From: Volutella citrinella
Taxonomy: Eukaryota > Ascomycota > Sordariomycetes > Hypocreales > Nectriaceae
Direction: 5' to 3'
Length of the DNA: 64,000 nt
Assembly (NCBI GenBank): GCA_034401135.1
Contig: JAWZSP010000007.1
Location: forward strand, 682,001 to 746,000
Part shown: positions 1-11,980 of the stretch, one piece after another
Position numbering within the stretch: position 1 is the stretch's first letter
How the letters are laid out: every line of letters begins with the position of its first letter
Translations under genes and position numbers: made by a program
The notes under the pieces: generated by a model
Seen by the model: only the letters and a program-made list of their open reading frames with translations
Database searches by the model: none
What the model was told of the DNA's origin: nothing

Positions 1-179
1 CTTCTCGCGGCGGTCGAAGAACGCCTCTCTAGCTGTCAACAACGCTTCGATCTGGTGCGGCAGGCCAATGGACGCTCGTCACTGTCGGTAAGCGGGCTGT
101 CCAGAGACCAGGCATCTTCAACACGACAGCGGCACGCCACTGATTTCCTATCTGGCTGCTCACCACTAGCGGCGAACCA

Positions 180-1139
180 ATGGCAATGGCCGAGGCTCAC
201 AACCCTCACGATCCCAATGATCCGCTACAGGATAATCCGTGGAGGGACGAGCCATGGTATACGCGATCGGAGCAGTATTGGCCGGCGTCGGATCGCTTCA
301 GCCAGCACTCGCAAGAGAACCTGGGAGTGGCGGATAGGCCAGCAGACAGCTATGGACACACTACTACAGTCCCAGAAGCGACATACAGCAGCAACCGACA
401 CAAGGCTGCCGCCAACAACGGCGTCTCCGAAAAACCTCCGAGCAATGTGAACGTGCCTAAGAAGCAGAACAAGAAGAAGGAGAACAAGCCTCCGCCAAAG
501 CCAAAGATCGAGCCTCTGGATGTCGAATCTGGCCCTACGCCACCCAACCCCCCTCCGCCCGTCCGCCGCAAGCGCAGGGAGAAGAGGACAGCCGCCGTGC
601 CGTTCCGCATCCTTCTCTTCGCCAACCTGATGGGCATGATGGTGTTCGGAGCCATCGAGCCCGGCCCAATGCTCAAGGTCAAGGCCGAGGTGGTGGCCAT
701 CGCCGTCACGGGCTTCGCCATGTTCGTCCAGTTCTGCGCGCCCTGGTACAAGTGGTGCCGGTGCTGCCCCTACAACATCTGGGTCGTCATCGGGGCCGAC
801 GCGCTCTGTCTCGTCGGCTGGGTCGCCTCGATTGCCGTGCTGTCGTACTGGGACCGCAACATGCTCTACACGCCGGGCAAGGGCGACCCCATGGCGTGGC
901 ATGCGTGCTACAAGGCTAAGGGTAGTACGACGGTCTGGACGGGTGACGAGTTTGGCAGCTGGATCGTGATAAAGTGGTGTCCCATCGAGGTCGATGGACG
1001 CAGCCTGCTGGTTGGGAATGGTATGGCGCGCACGCAGCTGCACGCCATGATTGGGCTGTCTAGCGTGTCTTTGTTTTTTACCATGATTCTGCTCGTCTGG
1101 ATCTGGAAGAGGGGGAAGCTCCTGGGATTTATTCATTAG
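180..1139 (+). CDS. Four-span membrane protein with proline/lysine-rich cytosolic N-terminus, function unknown
   Basis: Single-exon ORF of 319 aa. Residues 1-130 are hydrophilic, rich in Pro, Asn and Lys, with a PPNPPPPVRRKRREKR stretch just before the first membrane span. Four hydrophobic segments follow at about residues 141-160, 165-186, 200-222 and 285-305, with a 60-residue Cys/Trp-containing loop between spans three and four. The layout (short loops, long loop before the last span, cytosolic tails) resembles MARVEL-type fungal membrane proteins, but I cannot confirm that family. The ATG at 180 is the first in frame. An overlapping ORF from position 55 is in another frame and looks non-coding. 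The next gene follows on the same strand after about 320 bp. Confidence 0.75.
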   Translation: MAMAEAHNPHDPNDPLQDNPWRDEPWYTRSEQYWPASDRFSQHSQENLGVADRPADSYGHTTTVPEATYSSNRHKAAANNGVSEKPPSNVNVPKKQNKKKENKPPPKPKIEPLDVESGPTPPNPPPPVRRKRREKRTAAVPFRILLFANLMGMMVFGAIEPGPMLKVKAEVVAIAVTGFAMFVQFCAPWYKWCRCCPYNIWVVIGADALCLVGWVASIAVLSYWDRNMLYTPGKGDPMAWHACYKAKGSTTVWTGDEFGSWIVIKWCPIEVDGRSLLVGNGMARTQLHAMIGLSSVSLFFTMILLVWIWKRGKLLGFIH

Positions 1140-1459
1140 GTAGTTGTAGTTGATAGACACGCTGGTTCTGCGCTTCAATTAACGGCCAACGATTTACACG
1201 TCAAATAGGTGGACTGGGGCCCTATTCTAATGCTTTCGCAGCCACGGAGACACTCAATGGCCGTACTACGTAAAAGAATGTGTAAACGAGGAGGAATATG
1301 CGTTTTGTCAACAGACTCGATTTTGTCTCACCTGGTCGGTTCGTCTTCTGATCAAGTCCCGGGTGACATGCCTCCCCAGCGTGACCTCACTGTGGCCTCG
1401 AGACTTATCAGCACCGTGGGCCGCTTATCGCCCGCCGCTAAATGTCCTGAGCTCAGAGC
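1140..1459. other. Intergenic, 320 bp
   Basis: Holds the 3' end of the membrane-protein gene and the presumed promoter of the MFS gene. No further element recognised. Confidence 0.5.
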
Positions 1460-3118
1460 ATGCCTGGCGAGGACCTCACAACACATTCATCAGGGTCATT
1501 GCTATCCGTCGACATGGCCTTAGTAGATGAGCCCGACGGCCCTGAGCGGCCAGTAATCCATGTCGGAGAGCCATATCGCGATGAGAGCGCCCCAGTGCAG
1601 AGTCAAAAGCCTCGTCGCGTGCGCGCAATTGCGTCGCTGCTGACGCTGCTCGTCCTCGTCAACCTGGCCATGAGCCTCTACCAACTACCGCTGAACCGCG
1701 CCGTCGAGCGCCGCCTATGCCGCGAACACTACGCGGCGAGCGACCCGAAGGCGGTGAGGCCGGACGAGGAGATTGACGAGAAGCTCTGCAAGATGGACGA
1801 GATCCAGAAGACGCTGGGCTGGATCCAGGGCGTGATGGAGTTTCTCTGGATCGCGGGAGGTTCGTTACGGCTTCAGAGCAGCATCCTGTGTCACTGGGGA
1901 ACCAGACCAGCAGACTGACAACGCGCAGACTTCGTCATGACGATCCCCCTCAGCTTCCTGGCCGAGAAATGGGGCCGCGCCGCCGTGCTCCGCCTCAACC
2001 TGGCGTCCCGCGCCTTCATGCTCTCGTGGGCCGTCGCCGCCGCCTACTGCGACTGGCTGCTGCCCACAAAGGCCGTCATGGTCGCCCCCGTGCTGTCCGT
2101 CCTCGGTGGCGACTGCGTCTTCAACTCGCTCACCTACGCGCTCGCCTCGGACCTCACCGACGACCACGTCGTGCGCGCCGTCTACTTTGGCTACATGAGC
2201 TCCGTCACCTACGTCGTCGCCCTGCTGGGCCCGGCCCTGGCCTCGGCCACCATGACGCTCCGCCTGTGGCTTCCGTTTGCGCTGGGGGTGCTGCTCCTGC
2301 TGCTGGCGACGCCTGCCATCGCGGCCCTGCCCGAGGCCGCGGACCGTGGGCGTCACGCAGGGGACGAGGAGCAGCGCCAGCCGCTCCTCTCGTCGCCGCT
2401 GCTCAAGGCACAGGATGATCGGCCGTCGCTGCTTCGGTCCACAGCCGAGCGCTTCCGCACGCTCCGGGCCATCGTGTCCAGCCACCCGCGCAATTTCTCG
2501 CTCCTGCTGGCCAGCTTCTTCCTCACCTCGCTTGCCAGTTCCGACACGAAGCTGCTCGTCCAGTACATCTCCAAGAGATATGCGTGGACCTTTGCGTCGG
2601 CTGGCTATCTGCTCTCTGGCAAGGCCGTGGTCAACTTTACTCTCCTCACTGTCGTAATTCCCCGGTTCTTACGATCCAGAGCTGTGGCTGGGGGCATCGA
2701 GTCCGGCAGTGTCGCGGCGGATATCGCAAACATCCGTTATGCCAACGTTTGCTTGCTCATCTCCGTCGCGGGCGCGCTGGTGATTGCCTTTGCAGGCGAG
2801 ATATGGATGCTCGTTCCCTCCCTTTTTCTCTACGCGCTGGGGTCCGCATTGCCCATCTTTACCCTCTCCCTTCTAAAGTCCCCTGCCATCTCTCCTCGGA
2901 GCGACGAGTCCTCGGATGCCACCAACCCCGAGAGCCACATATTCTCCATTGTGATGCTCGTCAAAACGGTTGGGTCGCTACTGGGAGCGCCGACCATGGC
3001 GGCGTTGTGGGTTCGGGGAATAGGCATTGGCGGGTTCGCTCTTGGAACGCCGTACTTTGTCAGCTCAATGTGCTATCTGGTAGCTGTGTTTGTATTCTCG
3101 GGCATAAAGGTAGACTAA
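1460..3118 (+). CDS. MFS transporter, two exons
   Basis: Exons 1460-1859 and 1929-3118 (69-nt GT-AG intron) join to a 529-aa protein. The splice gives the continuous segment DFVMTIPLSFLAEKWGR, which reads as the end of TM2 plus the MFS loop 2-3 motif; neither flanking ORF has this alone. About twelve hydrophobic spans are seen: one near residue 55, a cluster in the N-half (residues 140-290), a hydrophilic central loop with acidic and Arg-rich sequence near residues 290-340, then the C-terminal set. An extracellular segment with several charged residues and two Cys follows TM1. The substrate cannot be inferred; related fungal genes often sit in secondary-metabolite or drug-efflux contexts. Alternative start: ATG 1514 (MALVDEP), which would remove 18 residues. 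Confidence 0.85.
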
Positions 3119-3264
3119 TGAGCATGTATTTGTAACTACACGCGATGTTCTCAGTCCATGTTCGTGCTGGATGATAATAAACGGGTATAAACTGAAGACA
3201 TCTGGATAATGGATTCTCTGCAAACAGCATCGACTTGTGCCAGACAGCAATATTATGCCGAACC

Positions 3265-4402
3265 CTAGATATTGTACCAGTAGTGGAGGTCAGCCCAATC
3301 CTTCCAGCCAGGCATGATGGTATCGATGTCGACGGGGCTGTCCAACTGATACGACCAGGCAACCCGCTTAGACGTGTCTGCTCCAGCGCCATAGTTGTTA
3401 TGCTCAGCATAGTAGATCGTACTAGGATCTGTGGTCCCCCATTGGTTCCATCCAACGGGATCGATCATCTCGTCCAGCTCCGTGTTCTGGAAAACAACAC
3501 GTGCATACGCTCTCCAAGCTCGACCAAGCAGCACCTTGCCCTTTCGAACCGTAACTCCTGCCTTTGGGATGACTCGCGAGTTGTTGATGACATACCTGCC
3601 AAAGCGGTCAGTCAATTATCTTGAATCTGCAGCTACTGGTCCAGTTGGTTGCGGCTTTATCTGCTGGAGGCTTACCAATACGGGTCTTGCTTGTCCCGAC
3701 CAGAGGCTGTGATGTAGCCACCCGTGTCTCTCGCGAAGCCAATATCGCAGGTTTCGAACCAGAGGTTGGCGCTGCCACCGTAGATGAAGTCGACGGCGCC
3801 CTCAATATAGCTGTTCTTGAAGACGACGTTTGGTTGGGACACCCAGATGGTGTCCTGCCAGCCCGTGAGGCCGCATCCGTAGAAGCCGAGGTGGCTTCCC
3901 TGGGCAGAGAGAGCGTGCGATGGCCCGGCGTTTCCGACCGTGTTCTCGATGAGCAAGTTGTAGAAGGAGACGTTTGGCGAGTCAACCCACAACGTTGCGC
4001 TGGCAACGTTTCCTATGCCCTCGTTGGACAGCCTGTTGCTCAGCACCACTTGATTGGCAGAGTAGTCTTGGTCATTCTCCGTGTAGCCACGCACTACGAT
4101 CTTGCCCTTGTAGCCGCCAAGGATGTGAGTCTGGCCGGTATAGTTGCCGGGCTGGATGAAAATGCTTGTGGTGCCCGTGTATTCCTTGTCAATGGAGTCG
4201 ATGGCTGCTTGTAACTGAGTTGAGGAGAACAGCGGGTTAGAGAAGCTGAATAGATATATCTGAGAATCTTCAGGGGCCCTACGGAGGAAAATCCGCCACC
4301 AGATTGAGCCACAACCAAGGCATCATCCGGAGGTGATGTCCATGCAGCCGCATCTGCTGTTGCAGCGAGCACCGCCGCAGCGAGTAGTTTCCAAAATGTC
4401 AT
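3265..4402 (-). CDS. Secreted pectinesterase (pectin methylesterase, CE8)
   Basis: Three exons (4402-4283, 4214-3676, 3595-3265; introns 68 and 80 nt) give 329 aa. The first 18 or so residues form a signal peptide ending near ADAAA. The splice at 4283/4214 restores SGGGFSSLQAAIDSI, the usual start of the pectinesterase beta-helix. Family motifs follow in order: GYTEND, GWQDTIW (catalytic Asp of QDT), VDFIYGG (second catalytic Asp) and LGRAW (catalytic Arg). It de-esterifies methylated pectin outside the cell, opening it to lyases and polygalacturonases. Length is normal for fungal CE8. Two CGGCTAA elements in coding-strand orientation lie about 180 and 280 bp upstream of the ATG, suggesting control by an XlnR-type activator. 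Confidence 0.93.
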
Positions 4403-6343
4403 GCTGGGTAATGTGAAAGAATTGTGAGAGCCAAATAGTCAACACAGTGAGAGAGCCAACACCATCAATGGGCCAATATTATCAGGGCCATCATCCTAGG
4501 AACATCGCAGATCTTCTTTTAACTAGGAACAGATGCGCCAGTCGAACCAAAAAGGAAACTGTCCATCACCCCCGAGTTCCAATTTAGCCGTAAAGTCGCC
4601 ATACCCCGTGACGGGATAAATGTCATCCCCACACGTCCCCCGCACAAGGGCGCGATCTCATGCGACGGGAGATCAATCTTAGCCGGGACACAATAGCCAA
4701 ATGTCTCTAAATAGCAGGGGAACACTCAAGAGAACACGCAACATGGTGTTACAGGACGGAATAAAAGACGGGACTTCGCCGGACCCCACTATTGTGGTCC
4801 ATTAAGTGATGCATTATCGAACATATTCCAGCCGACCGGCTATTGTGGCTTCAGCTCTTACAACCTAGGCCCGGATCATAGTTATGGTCTGACCTTGGGC
4901 TGTCACGGGGAGGGAGAGGATACTCCAATCGGCGAATCTTCTTGAGCAGTCTTTGAAAATAACAACACGGATTCTCTGCCTCGCGTGGTATTCCGGCTAT
5001 TCAGACATGGAGCCTAATCTATCCAGGGCCAAATCCACGCCCTGTCATGGAATAATAGAGATTGAGACTCTATGTTCTTCCCTCTCCTATCCCAGGCATA
5101 GTCAAGGGTTAGGTAACGGCTGCGGCCTATTATATGATTGACAGGACAGCAATGCCACCTCCTCGGAAAGATATAGCTAGATGCTATGCCTTGTCTTCCT
5201 AGGGCCTGAAAAGGTCTTCCTTATTCCCGAGCACCTTTGGCTTTGCTTTTAAATAGAATCGTGCAAATCCTATCAAAGAAGCATCACATATGTGCCTCCA
5301 TGACCAATTTCTACCCGAGCACAAAGGATTCATGACTGAGTCTAATAGGAGGGCTGGCCTAGTGCACACCTCAACCGGAGTGAGGTGTTGTTTCGAGGTT
5401 TAACAAATTACCAGCCTGTCTACCTCACTTCAATATTGCCTGTGCACTTCCAGTAACTACTTTCTAGCATATGACCCCAAGCCCTCGGAGCTTGTACTAG
5501 CAGGATGTGTATAGGAAAAAAAGACCAGCTGGCAAGTTTTCCACGTAAGCGAATTCACCCTGGTGTTCGCCATGTGATGCTGTAGACTGCGGGCTCTTCG
5601 GCAGCTTCACGTAAAAGGCCCGCGATTGACTGAGCTGTAGCCTAAGAGAGCTCTTAGAGCCGGATAAAGTTTACAAATCTTGAATAATCAGGGTCATTTT
5701 CTTCTTTTTCTTTCATCCTTCACCGAGATTTGTAATCTGTGCTGGACGCAGATCGTCATGGCTTCGATGACCAAGACGGCTCGTTCCGAACATGAATGCG
5801 ACGAATGCGAAAATACGAGAGCATAGGCTAAGCCCGTTGCCACCCGCCGCACCGTCGGGTGCCTAAATACTTGGGCAAAGAATGCCCGTCCACTCAATTG
5901 AGGCACAGGACCGTGAGGACCGACGTCTCGTCAGGTGACAGCGTGATGCAATGGCGTCGTGAGTGATGGTGCAATTACGCGGCGAATACACGCAGTGATG
6001 CGCACACCGTGTTCACCCCGTGGCGATTTCAGGCAGCAAGGCCCTCCATTGTCACTAGCCTTCTGGCAAGCTCTTGGGATCGGCAAGACTAGTGCGTGGT
6101 GGATGCTGGCTTCCTGGGGATGGCCAATTGCCAGGCCCAAAGTCTAAGACAAGCAATGTACTAGTAAGACGGATGAATTCACCACTCATCCTCGCGAACT
6201 ATCACTTCTTCTTCTTATATGAACCCTGAATCTGCCCCTTCCAACACGATAGATGCCATTAGGAGCCAGCTTCAGACTTCAGACACCTCTGAGTTGCTTT
6301 AAGATACAATTTTTTCATCACACATTTGAGACATCGCTCAATC
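4403..6343. other. Intergenic, 1.9 kb between divergent genes
   Basis: Promoter space of the pectinesterase (minus) and the DUF899 gene (plus). Only short ORFs (up to 70 aa) without codon character. Apart from the CGGCTAA pair I see no repeat, RNA gene or mobile-element remnant. Confidence 0.5.
4584..4685 (-). promoter_or_regulatory. Pair of CGGCTAA (XlnR/Xyr1-type) elements upstream of pectinesterase
   Basis: TTAGCCG occurs on the plus strand at 4584-4590 and 4679-4685, which reads CGGCTAA on the pectinesterase coding strand. GGCTAA is the established XlnR/Xyr1 core. Spacing is 95 bp, both in the same orientation. Functional role is inferred. Confidence 0.4.
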
Positions 6344-7107
6344 ATGCCTACCAAGGCGAGTACAAGGGCCCCTCACAACAACCCCTTCAGATCAATTGAC
6401 TGACTCTGTACCAGGTTGTCAGCTACGATGAGTGGAGGGTTGCCCGTAAGGCTCTCCTCGAGAAGGAGAAGGAATTGACGAGAGCCAACGATGCTCTCTG
6501 CGAACAGCGCCGCCAGCTCCCAATGGTCAAGGTGGACAAGGAATACACCTTCCATGGCCCAAACAACACCACCGTCACCCTGAGTGACTTGTTCGAAGGC
6601 CACAGCCAGCTCATCATCTACCACTTCATGTTCAAGCCCGAAGATGAGCGGGGCTGCGCAGGTTGCAGCCACATGGGCGAATCCCTCCCAGATGTCCGCC
6701 ACCTGCGTCTCAAGGACACCAACCTGGTGGCCGTGTCCCGCGCCCCCGTCGACAAGATCGAGGCCTTCAAGAAGACGGCTGGCTGGAAGTTCCCCTGGTA
6801 CTCGAGCGGCAAGTCGAGCTTCAACTGGGACTTCCACGCGAGCATCGACGAGAAGATTGCCCCGATCGAACTCAACTTCCGCACCAAGCAGGAGTGCGAG
6901 GCCGAGGGCAAGAGCTGGTACACGGGCGAGGTGCCCGGGTTCAGTGTGTTCCTGAAGGAGGGCGGGCAGATTTACCACACGTACTCGACGTTTGCGCGCG
7001 GCGGCGACAAGATGATGCCGACGATGATGTTGCTGGATCTGACCCCCAAGGGCAGGCAGATTGGGGAGTATGGACCTGCCGAATTCAAGTTGAAGCATGA
7101 ATATTAG
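6344..7107 (+). CDS. Thioredoxin-like DUF899 family protein, start exon joined by a GC-AG intron
   Basis: Exon 1 is only 12 nt (6344-6355, MPTK) and exon 2 is 6415-7107, giving 234 aa. No GT donor keeps the frame; an intron 6356-6414 with donor GCGAGT and acceptor CAG gives MPTK-VVSYDEWRVARKALL, the expected N-terminus of DUF899 proteins. Visible features: an N-terminal helix rich in Lys/Glu, then the thioredoxin-like fold with GCAGCSH (Cys pair in the peroxiredoxin position), VAVSRAP, a central WKFPWYSS segment and a C-terminal TYSTFARGGD motif typical of the family. Likely soluble, with a redox role inferred from the fold only; family members lack a defined reaction. Length is normal. Confidence 0.88.
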
Positions 7108-10100
7108 TGCTAGTAGTTGGTGTAGTAGTTGCTTACCTAGTGTGTGAATGAAATTATGAATTTCTTTTCGATTTTACCGTTGACAGACTGCAAAGCGGTG
7201 AAGAAAGGGAGCTGCGGTAGAAAACGAGCAACATGACCCCTGTCCTTGGAGCTGGGGCCGCATTAACTAAGGGATAAGAAAGGCTCCATATTGATACGAG
7301 ATATCCGAGGCCTCCGAGGGCAGGACTCTGGTGATTGAGAATGAAAAACTGTGTGTGAAGGAGACTGCGTCTGGACGAGTGCTCTGGGGGACGCCGGCAT
7401 ACTGGTCTCCCAAGCAGCAATGCCCAACGGCTACTCTCGTTGCAACTTCCCAAGGAAGGTGTCTACAGACTTCGAATCCAGTTAGAAGCTATTTTGGATC
7501 AGCAATGGCCTAAATTCTTTTCGGAAGGTCTGAACAAAGCAGGTCCTGAGGGCTCGGATGATTTGAGACTTGGTTCGAGCAGGATGCGGGCGTGATGTCT
7601 GTGGGAGGTCATTTGATTCTTCCGTGTATGCGGTAATGGCACTATTGGAACCGCGGTTGCCTAGGAGGAATTATCGTCGCTTACACCGGAGGGCCTTGAC
7701 TGGACTGGCGGGATGAGGCTGGGTCAACCAAGGCGTGAGGGTAGAATAGGAGGTGAGCTCCCTAGCCACAGAGTCTAAGCTTGGCACTGAACTACATACG
7801 TGCCTGTAGGATCACGGGTCCGAAGTGGGCAGGTGGGAGATTTGATTGCTGATATGTCGGGCAAGAGTGTTGGGGGTTATCGACATGTTCGTTGGTGTTT
7901 CGTAGCTACCACGAGGAATGACGTGCGCAGTCTCGATACCCGGGAAGGATCCGAAGGGATGAATCGATGGAATTTGCATTGATATTACCAACGGCAATCT
8001 ATCACTGATCAGTGTCGTGCCATACTCTGCGTGGGGGAGCCGAACAGAATCAGCAGCTGGGATTGTCAATATGGCCGGAGGATCTTGCCGGAGGGCTGCC
8101 GCCGGTGTGGATGAAAGGCAGGTGACAGTGGCGGAGCAGCCTCTCCTCGGGAGCTTCGAAACAATGTCAAGGCCCTATACGATGTAGTCCTCCCTTTTCT
8201 CGGTCCGAGCGGCGCGGAGTTGGACTCTCCGAATTCCCACCTTCATGTTTTTGGGGGGCCGGGCCGGGAGCACTGATACCAGACTCTAGCCCGAAAAGCG
8301 GAGGATCTCCAGTTGTGTGTGCTCGCGTGAGGCCCTCGAGGCGGAGAAAGAGGCGGCTGAGAACTCGGAAGGATGCCGTGGACAAGGGATAGTAAATGAA
8401 TCCGGGGGGGAGACTGGAGCGCCTCACTGGGAGGCCCATCTAGAATCGACAGACTGTGGTCATGAATGGATGGGTCAAACGCTTATTGCATGACAAGCGG
8501 ATAAACGGGGCAGCTCTCGGATTCCGATGCAGTGGACAGCAGCGATGGAGTCGAAAGAGGCGGCGTATGGAGAGGACAAGGATCCATTGTAGAAGGATTG
8601 CATCAGCAAGGATGAGAAGCCACAAGGGTATGTCCCTTTTGTTCCGATGTCCTTGTCCTTCACCCAGCCTTGTCGGAATAGGGTCCAGCCTCGGCAGGGC
8701 TCGTTCGAGTTTGCCGTTTGAGGCTCTCGCCGTGCCGGCGTTGTTATATGCGATGGGTATTTTTGGTGTTTACCCTTACGTAGCCGTTTCCACCGTGGGG
8801 CCTCTATCAATCCGAATTTCCGCATGGCAAAAGTTCCTCTAGGGTTCTGTGACAAGTTGATTGTACCGTCACACCCGCTCTCCAGACATGATTGTTGAGT
8901 CTACATGCACGGACTCGGGCTCCGGAGCGCCTGGCCGAGCCAAGCCGCCCCAGCCCCAACGGCCGAGGCCAATGTGCTGTAAATAATGTAATGGACAGGA
9001 GGAGCGAGAAGCTCACCTGGGACCCCGGCTGCTGTCTTGGCGTCTCCCCCCAGCTTCCCTATTTGTCCTCGTCGAGTGGGCCACTGGTCCAAGTTCCCCC
9101 CCATGAATCTCTCACATGCCCTACAAACGACAGCTAGATTAAGATAGCATGGAGATTGGTAGAGCTCGTAGCGCTACACGGACATGTCGTAGCTTCACCC
9201 ACGCAAATACGGGTTGCCGCAAACGCTGTAGGCGGACAAACCCCGTGGGGAGATACCAGCGGGCTGGAGGCTGATAGCCGCGTTCCCATCGCTTCTCCAG
9301 TTTTTAACCCTAATGAAGGCAAGCGGCGGCAAATACCATGTCATCCGAGCCCGGAGCGTTTAATTACAGTTCGGCATGGGGTAGCTTTGGCTCCGACTCA
9401 GCCCCCCAGCGCGAGTTGGGATTCACCAGACTGGTCGATAGAGGCTAGATTTTCGTATTATTGAAAACTCGGTATTGAGCCAATCAGTTTGCGGTATCTG
9501 CAAATTATGCGGATGTGAGCGCAAACAGGTATTCCTTCCATGCGTCTTCTATCACGAGTTTCATCCCTGGAGCTGATGACGTGCATCATATGTGCCATGA
9601 TAGGCGGATGGCACGACTATGGCGGCACAGTCATGACAAGGCCAATATATTGCGCGCCCCTGGAAACCAGGTGTATCGGCGCAATATCAAAAGTGTCATG
9701 CGTGCGACTGGCTGCGTTTGCCATGCCGCCATAGGGTGCTATACGATGCCGTTTTGCAATCCTTCCGGCGTAATTAGAGACTGCGCCTCCGCAAATGGCC
9801 CACAGACGGAGACCGGCATGGCGCCGAAAAGCCATGGCCCTCTTGCAAGCTGTGCGCTCTCGTTAAACGGTTGCCTGGGAGGATCGCGCAAGGGTGTCGT
9901 GTGAGATGTCAAGCGCGCATTGGCTCGACCCGATGAGTTCTCGACATCGACGTCCCTATGAGGCCACCAGAACTTAGGGCTGCCCTACTGCCGGGACGTG
10001 TCATAACCCAAAAAAGGTTATTCGTATCTCGACGTCCCCGCGTCTAGCCCCTGCCGTGTGGTGATTCTGTCTGCCAGACTGACGCGGCGATCTGGCGCTT

Positions 10101-10958
10101 ACCAGTGTGTGCCGACCGCGGGCTGCCTATCGGTCCATCACTCTTCACCTGCCTTTCGCGGTTGGACACAGATTTGCAATGCTTTAGCGAGATGCGGAGA
10201 AGCCCCTCTGAAACAGCCAACTCCATTGGGCTGGTGTTCTAGAATAGGTTCGCTGCCTTGTTGATCAGACTTGCCACAATACAACCTATTGAACCAGCAC
10301 AGCCACCACCCAGCTGATGGACATTCTTGTCTGAGCTCTGAGCTGCAAGCTATGCCCACCGCACATAGCCCATCATCTCTAAAAGTGGTAAACTGGCACG
10401 TGCGGCAGTCTCAAACGCGGGGCTGTGCTGCCAGGTTTCGCAGTTGGCTAGACCATAGTCGGCGTGCAATCTCTTGGCAGCGGTGGGCTGTTTCAACACT
10501 AGGTTCCCACGAAGGATTGCCAGGCCTGCTGTCAAGCGGCTAGGGGGTGCAGAATGGGGGCGGGAGGCAAGCCGATGATCACGGCCGAGCAACGACGGAG
10601 AGGTTGTCGAGGGTCACACTGGCCGACGTCCCAGTGTGATCCTTCGAGTTCCACCGCCAAGGTCGAAGGATCGTCTCTCTCGATAGCGGCTGACGCTTCG
10701 CAGCGTGATAGCATTGCACTGCCAGATTGCTAGACACCTCCGCGTCTAAGACGAACGGGGGATAGGTGAGGAGAGGGGAGGGGGCCACCGTCGACAATGA
10801 CATCTCAAAATGAAGCTGGGCTATAAAGTCATCGGGATGCCGTCGTGGTGTCGATCAATCCATCCCAATCACTCCTACCCAGCATCCTCAACCTCCACAA
10901 ACCAGGGAACCACGCAAACAAACCCCAGCCTAGCCAATTCCTCCCGCAAGTTAAAGAC
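7108..10958. other. Intergenic, 3.85 kb without a supported gene
   Basis: Many short ORFs on both strands (up to about 130 aa), none with domain-like sequence, signal peptide or spliceable continuation that I can recognise. No terminal inverted repeats, no reverse transcriptase or transposase fragment, and no obvious tRNA B-box. It could hold a degenerate element or a non-coding RNA, but nothing visible supports that. Confidence 0.5.
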
Positions 10959-11980
10959 ATGGGTCTCAAGAGCCTTCTCCAGCTGGCCGTCATGGCCCCG
11001 GCTGCCCTCGGCCTGGTGCTCCCCCATAACGTCTCGCCCAGAGAGCTGGATGATATTATCAAGCAGCACAACGAAAAGCGGATCGATACCCCGGAGAACC
11101 CCCGTCTGAGTTTTGACGAGTGCTTCCACGTTGAGGCCATTCCCAAGGGTGATGTATGCTATTAGTTACAATCTCAGAATAAACCAAGGAGTCTAACGGC
11201 GAGAATAGCACTACCGGGGATGTCAACCCAAGAAGCTCCTCGAGGACGGCCAATGCAACGTTAACAAGAACGAGAACTCTGCCGGCAAACGGGTAAGCTA
11301 ACACCAACCACGGCCACACGCATCATGCATATCTAGAGAGAAGCTAACAAGGCGTCCAGTGTGAGGCGTACTGCGAAGAGTACCTCTACTGGGGCTTCGG
11401 CAAGGAGGTGCCCTTCATGAATGGCCGCTGCGGAACCGGCGCCTGCAACCTGGAAGACCGTATGGGCGCCGAGGTGAGCCACACGACCACCTGGGGCATC
11501 TCCATCGGCCACGGGTCCTTCATCCTCGGAGCGCAATTCTCCAACTCAAAGGCCAAGTCCATCGTGTCGGGCGTCGTGCGCAGCAAGCCCGACCGCAACA
11601 AGGACCACTGCGGCTACTGGACCTTTGTCCCCTACACCATCACGTCGTGCGGCAAGACGGCCAAGGCCGAGTACAAGCGCACGCCGTTCAGCGAGAAGTG
11701 CGCCAACCGCGAGCAGAAGGACGAGTGCGCCACGTCCATCCTCGAGACGGCCTCGGGCGTTGCTGCCGGAGTCGGTGTCTTTGTTGCTACTGACTGCGTT
11801 GACCTTGATAAGCGTCTGCCGTTTTGCGAGCAGGATCCTATTTACCTCCACATGGGCGTCTCCTTCAAGGAATACGTTTACCTTGACTGGCTCGACGCTC
11901 ACTGGGACAACGACCTGGCCAAGCCGGTGCTGATGACGGCCGAGGTGCAGTGCAAGAAGGGCAACTACCCTTTCCATTAG
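10959..11980 (+). CDS. Secreted cysteine-rich protein, 299 aa, function unknown
   Basis: Exons 10959-11153, 11209-11292 and 11360-11980; both introns are phase 0 with canonical borders (55 and 67 nt). Residues 1-19 form a signal peptide (MGLKSLLQLAVMAPAALGL). The mature protein has 14 Cys, many in short-spaced pairs (CEAYC, CGTGAC), a Ser/Thr-Gly-rich beta-like stretch around residues 135-170 (TTTWGISIGHGSF) and a CGYWTFVPY segment that I associate with a group of uncharacterised fungal secreted proteins. No catalytic motif is visible. Even Cys number and export suggest a disulfide-stabilised apoplastic or cell-surface protein. The neighbouring convergent gene also encodes a small secreted Cys-containing protein. 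An effector-like or antagonistic role is possible but unproven. Confidence 0.82.

Noticed and set aside
225..1178. 317-aa ORF on the minus strand
   Set aside because: Antisense shadow of the membrane-protein gene; Arg/His/Pro-rich composition without domain signal.
4215..4282. 37-nt intron (ending at TATTCAG) in the pectinesterase gene
   Set aside because: Wrong phase and too short; the 68-nt intron using the next CAG keeps frame, has a CTAAC branch site and restores the family sequence.
7108..10958. Degenerate transposon or RIP-mutated repeat
   Set aside because: No terminal repeats, no transposase/RT remnant and no strong TpA-rich, AT-shifted block visible by eye; a repeat search would be needed to reopen this.
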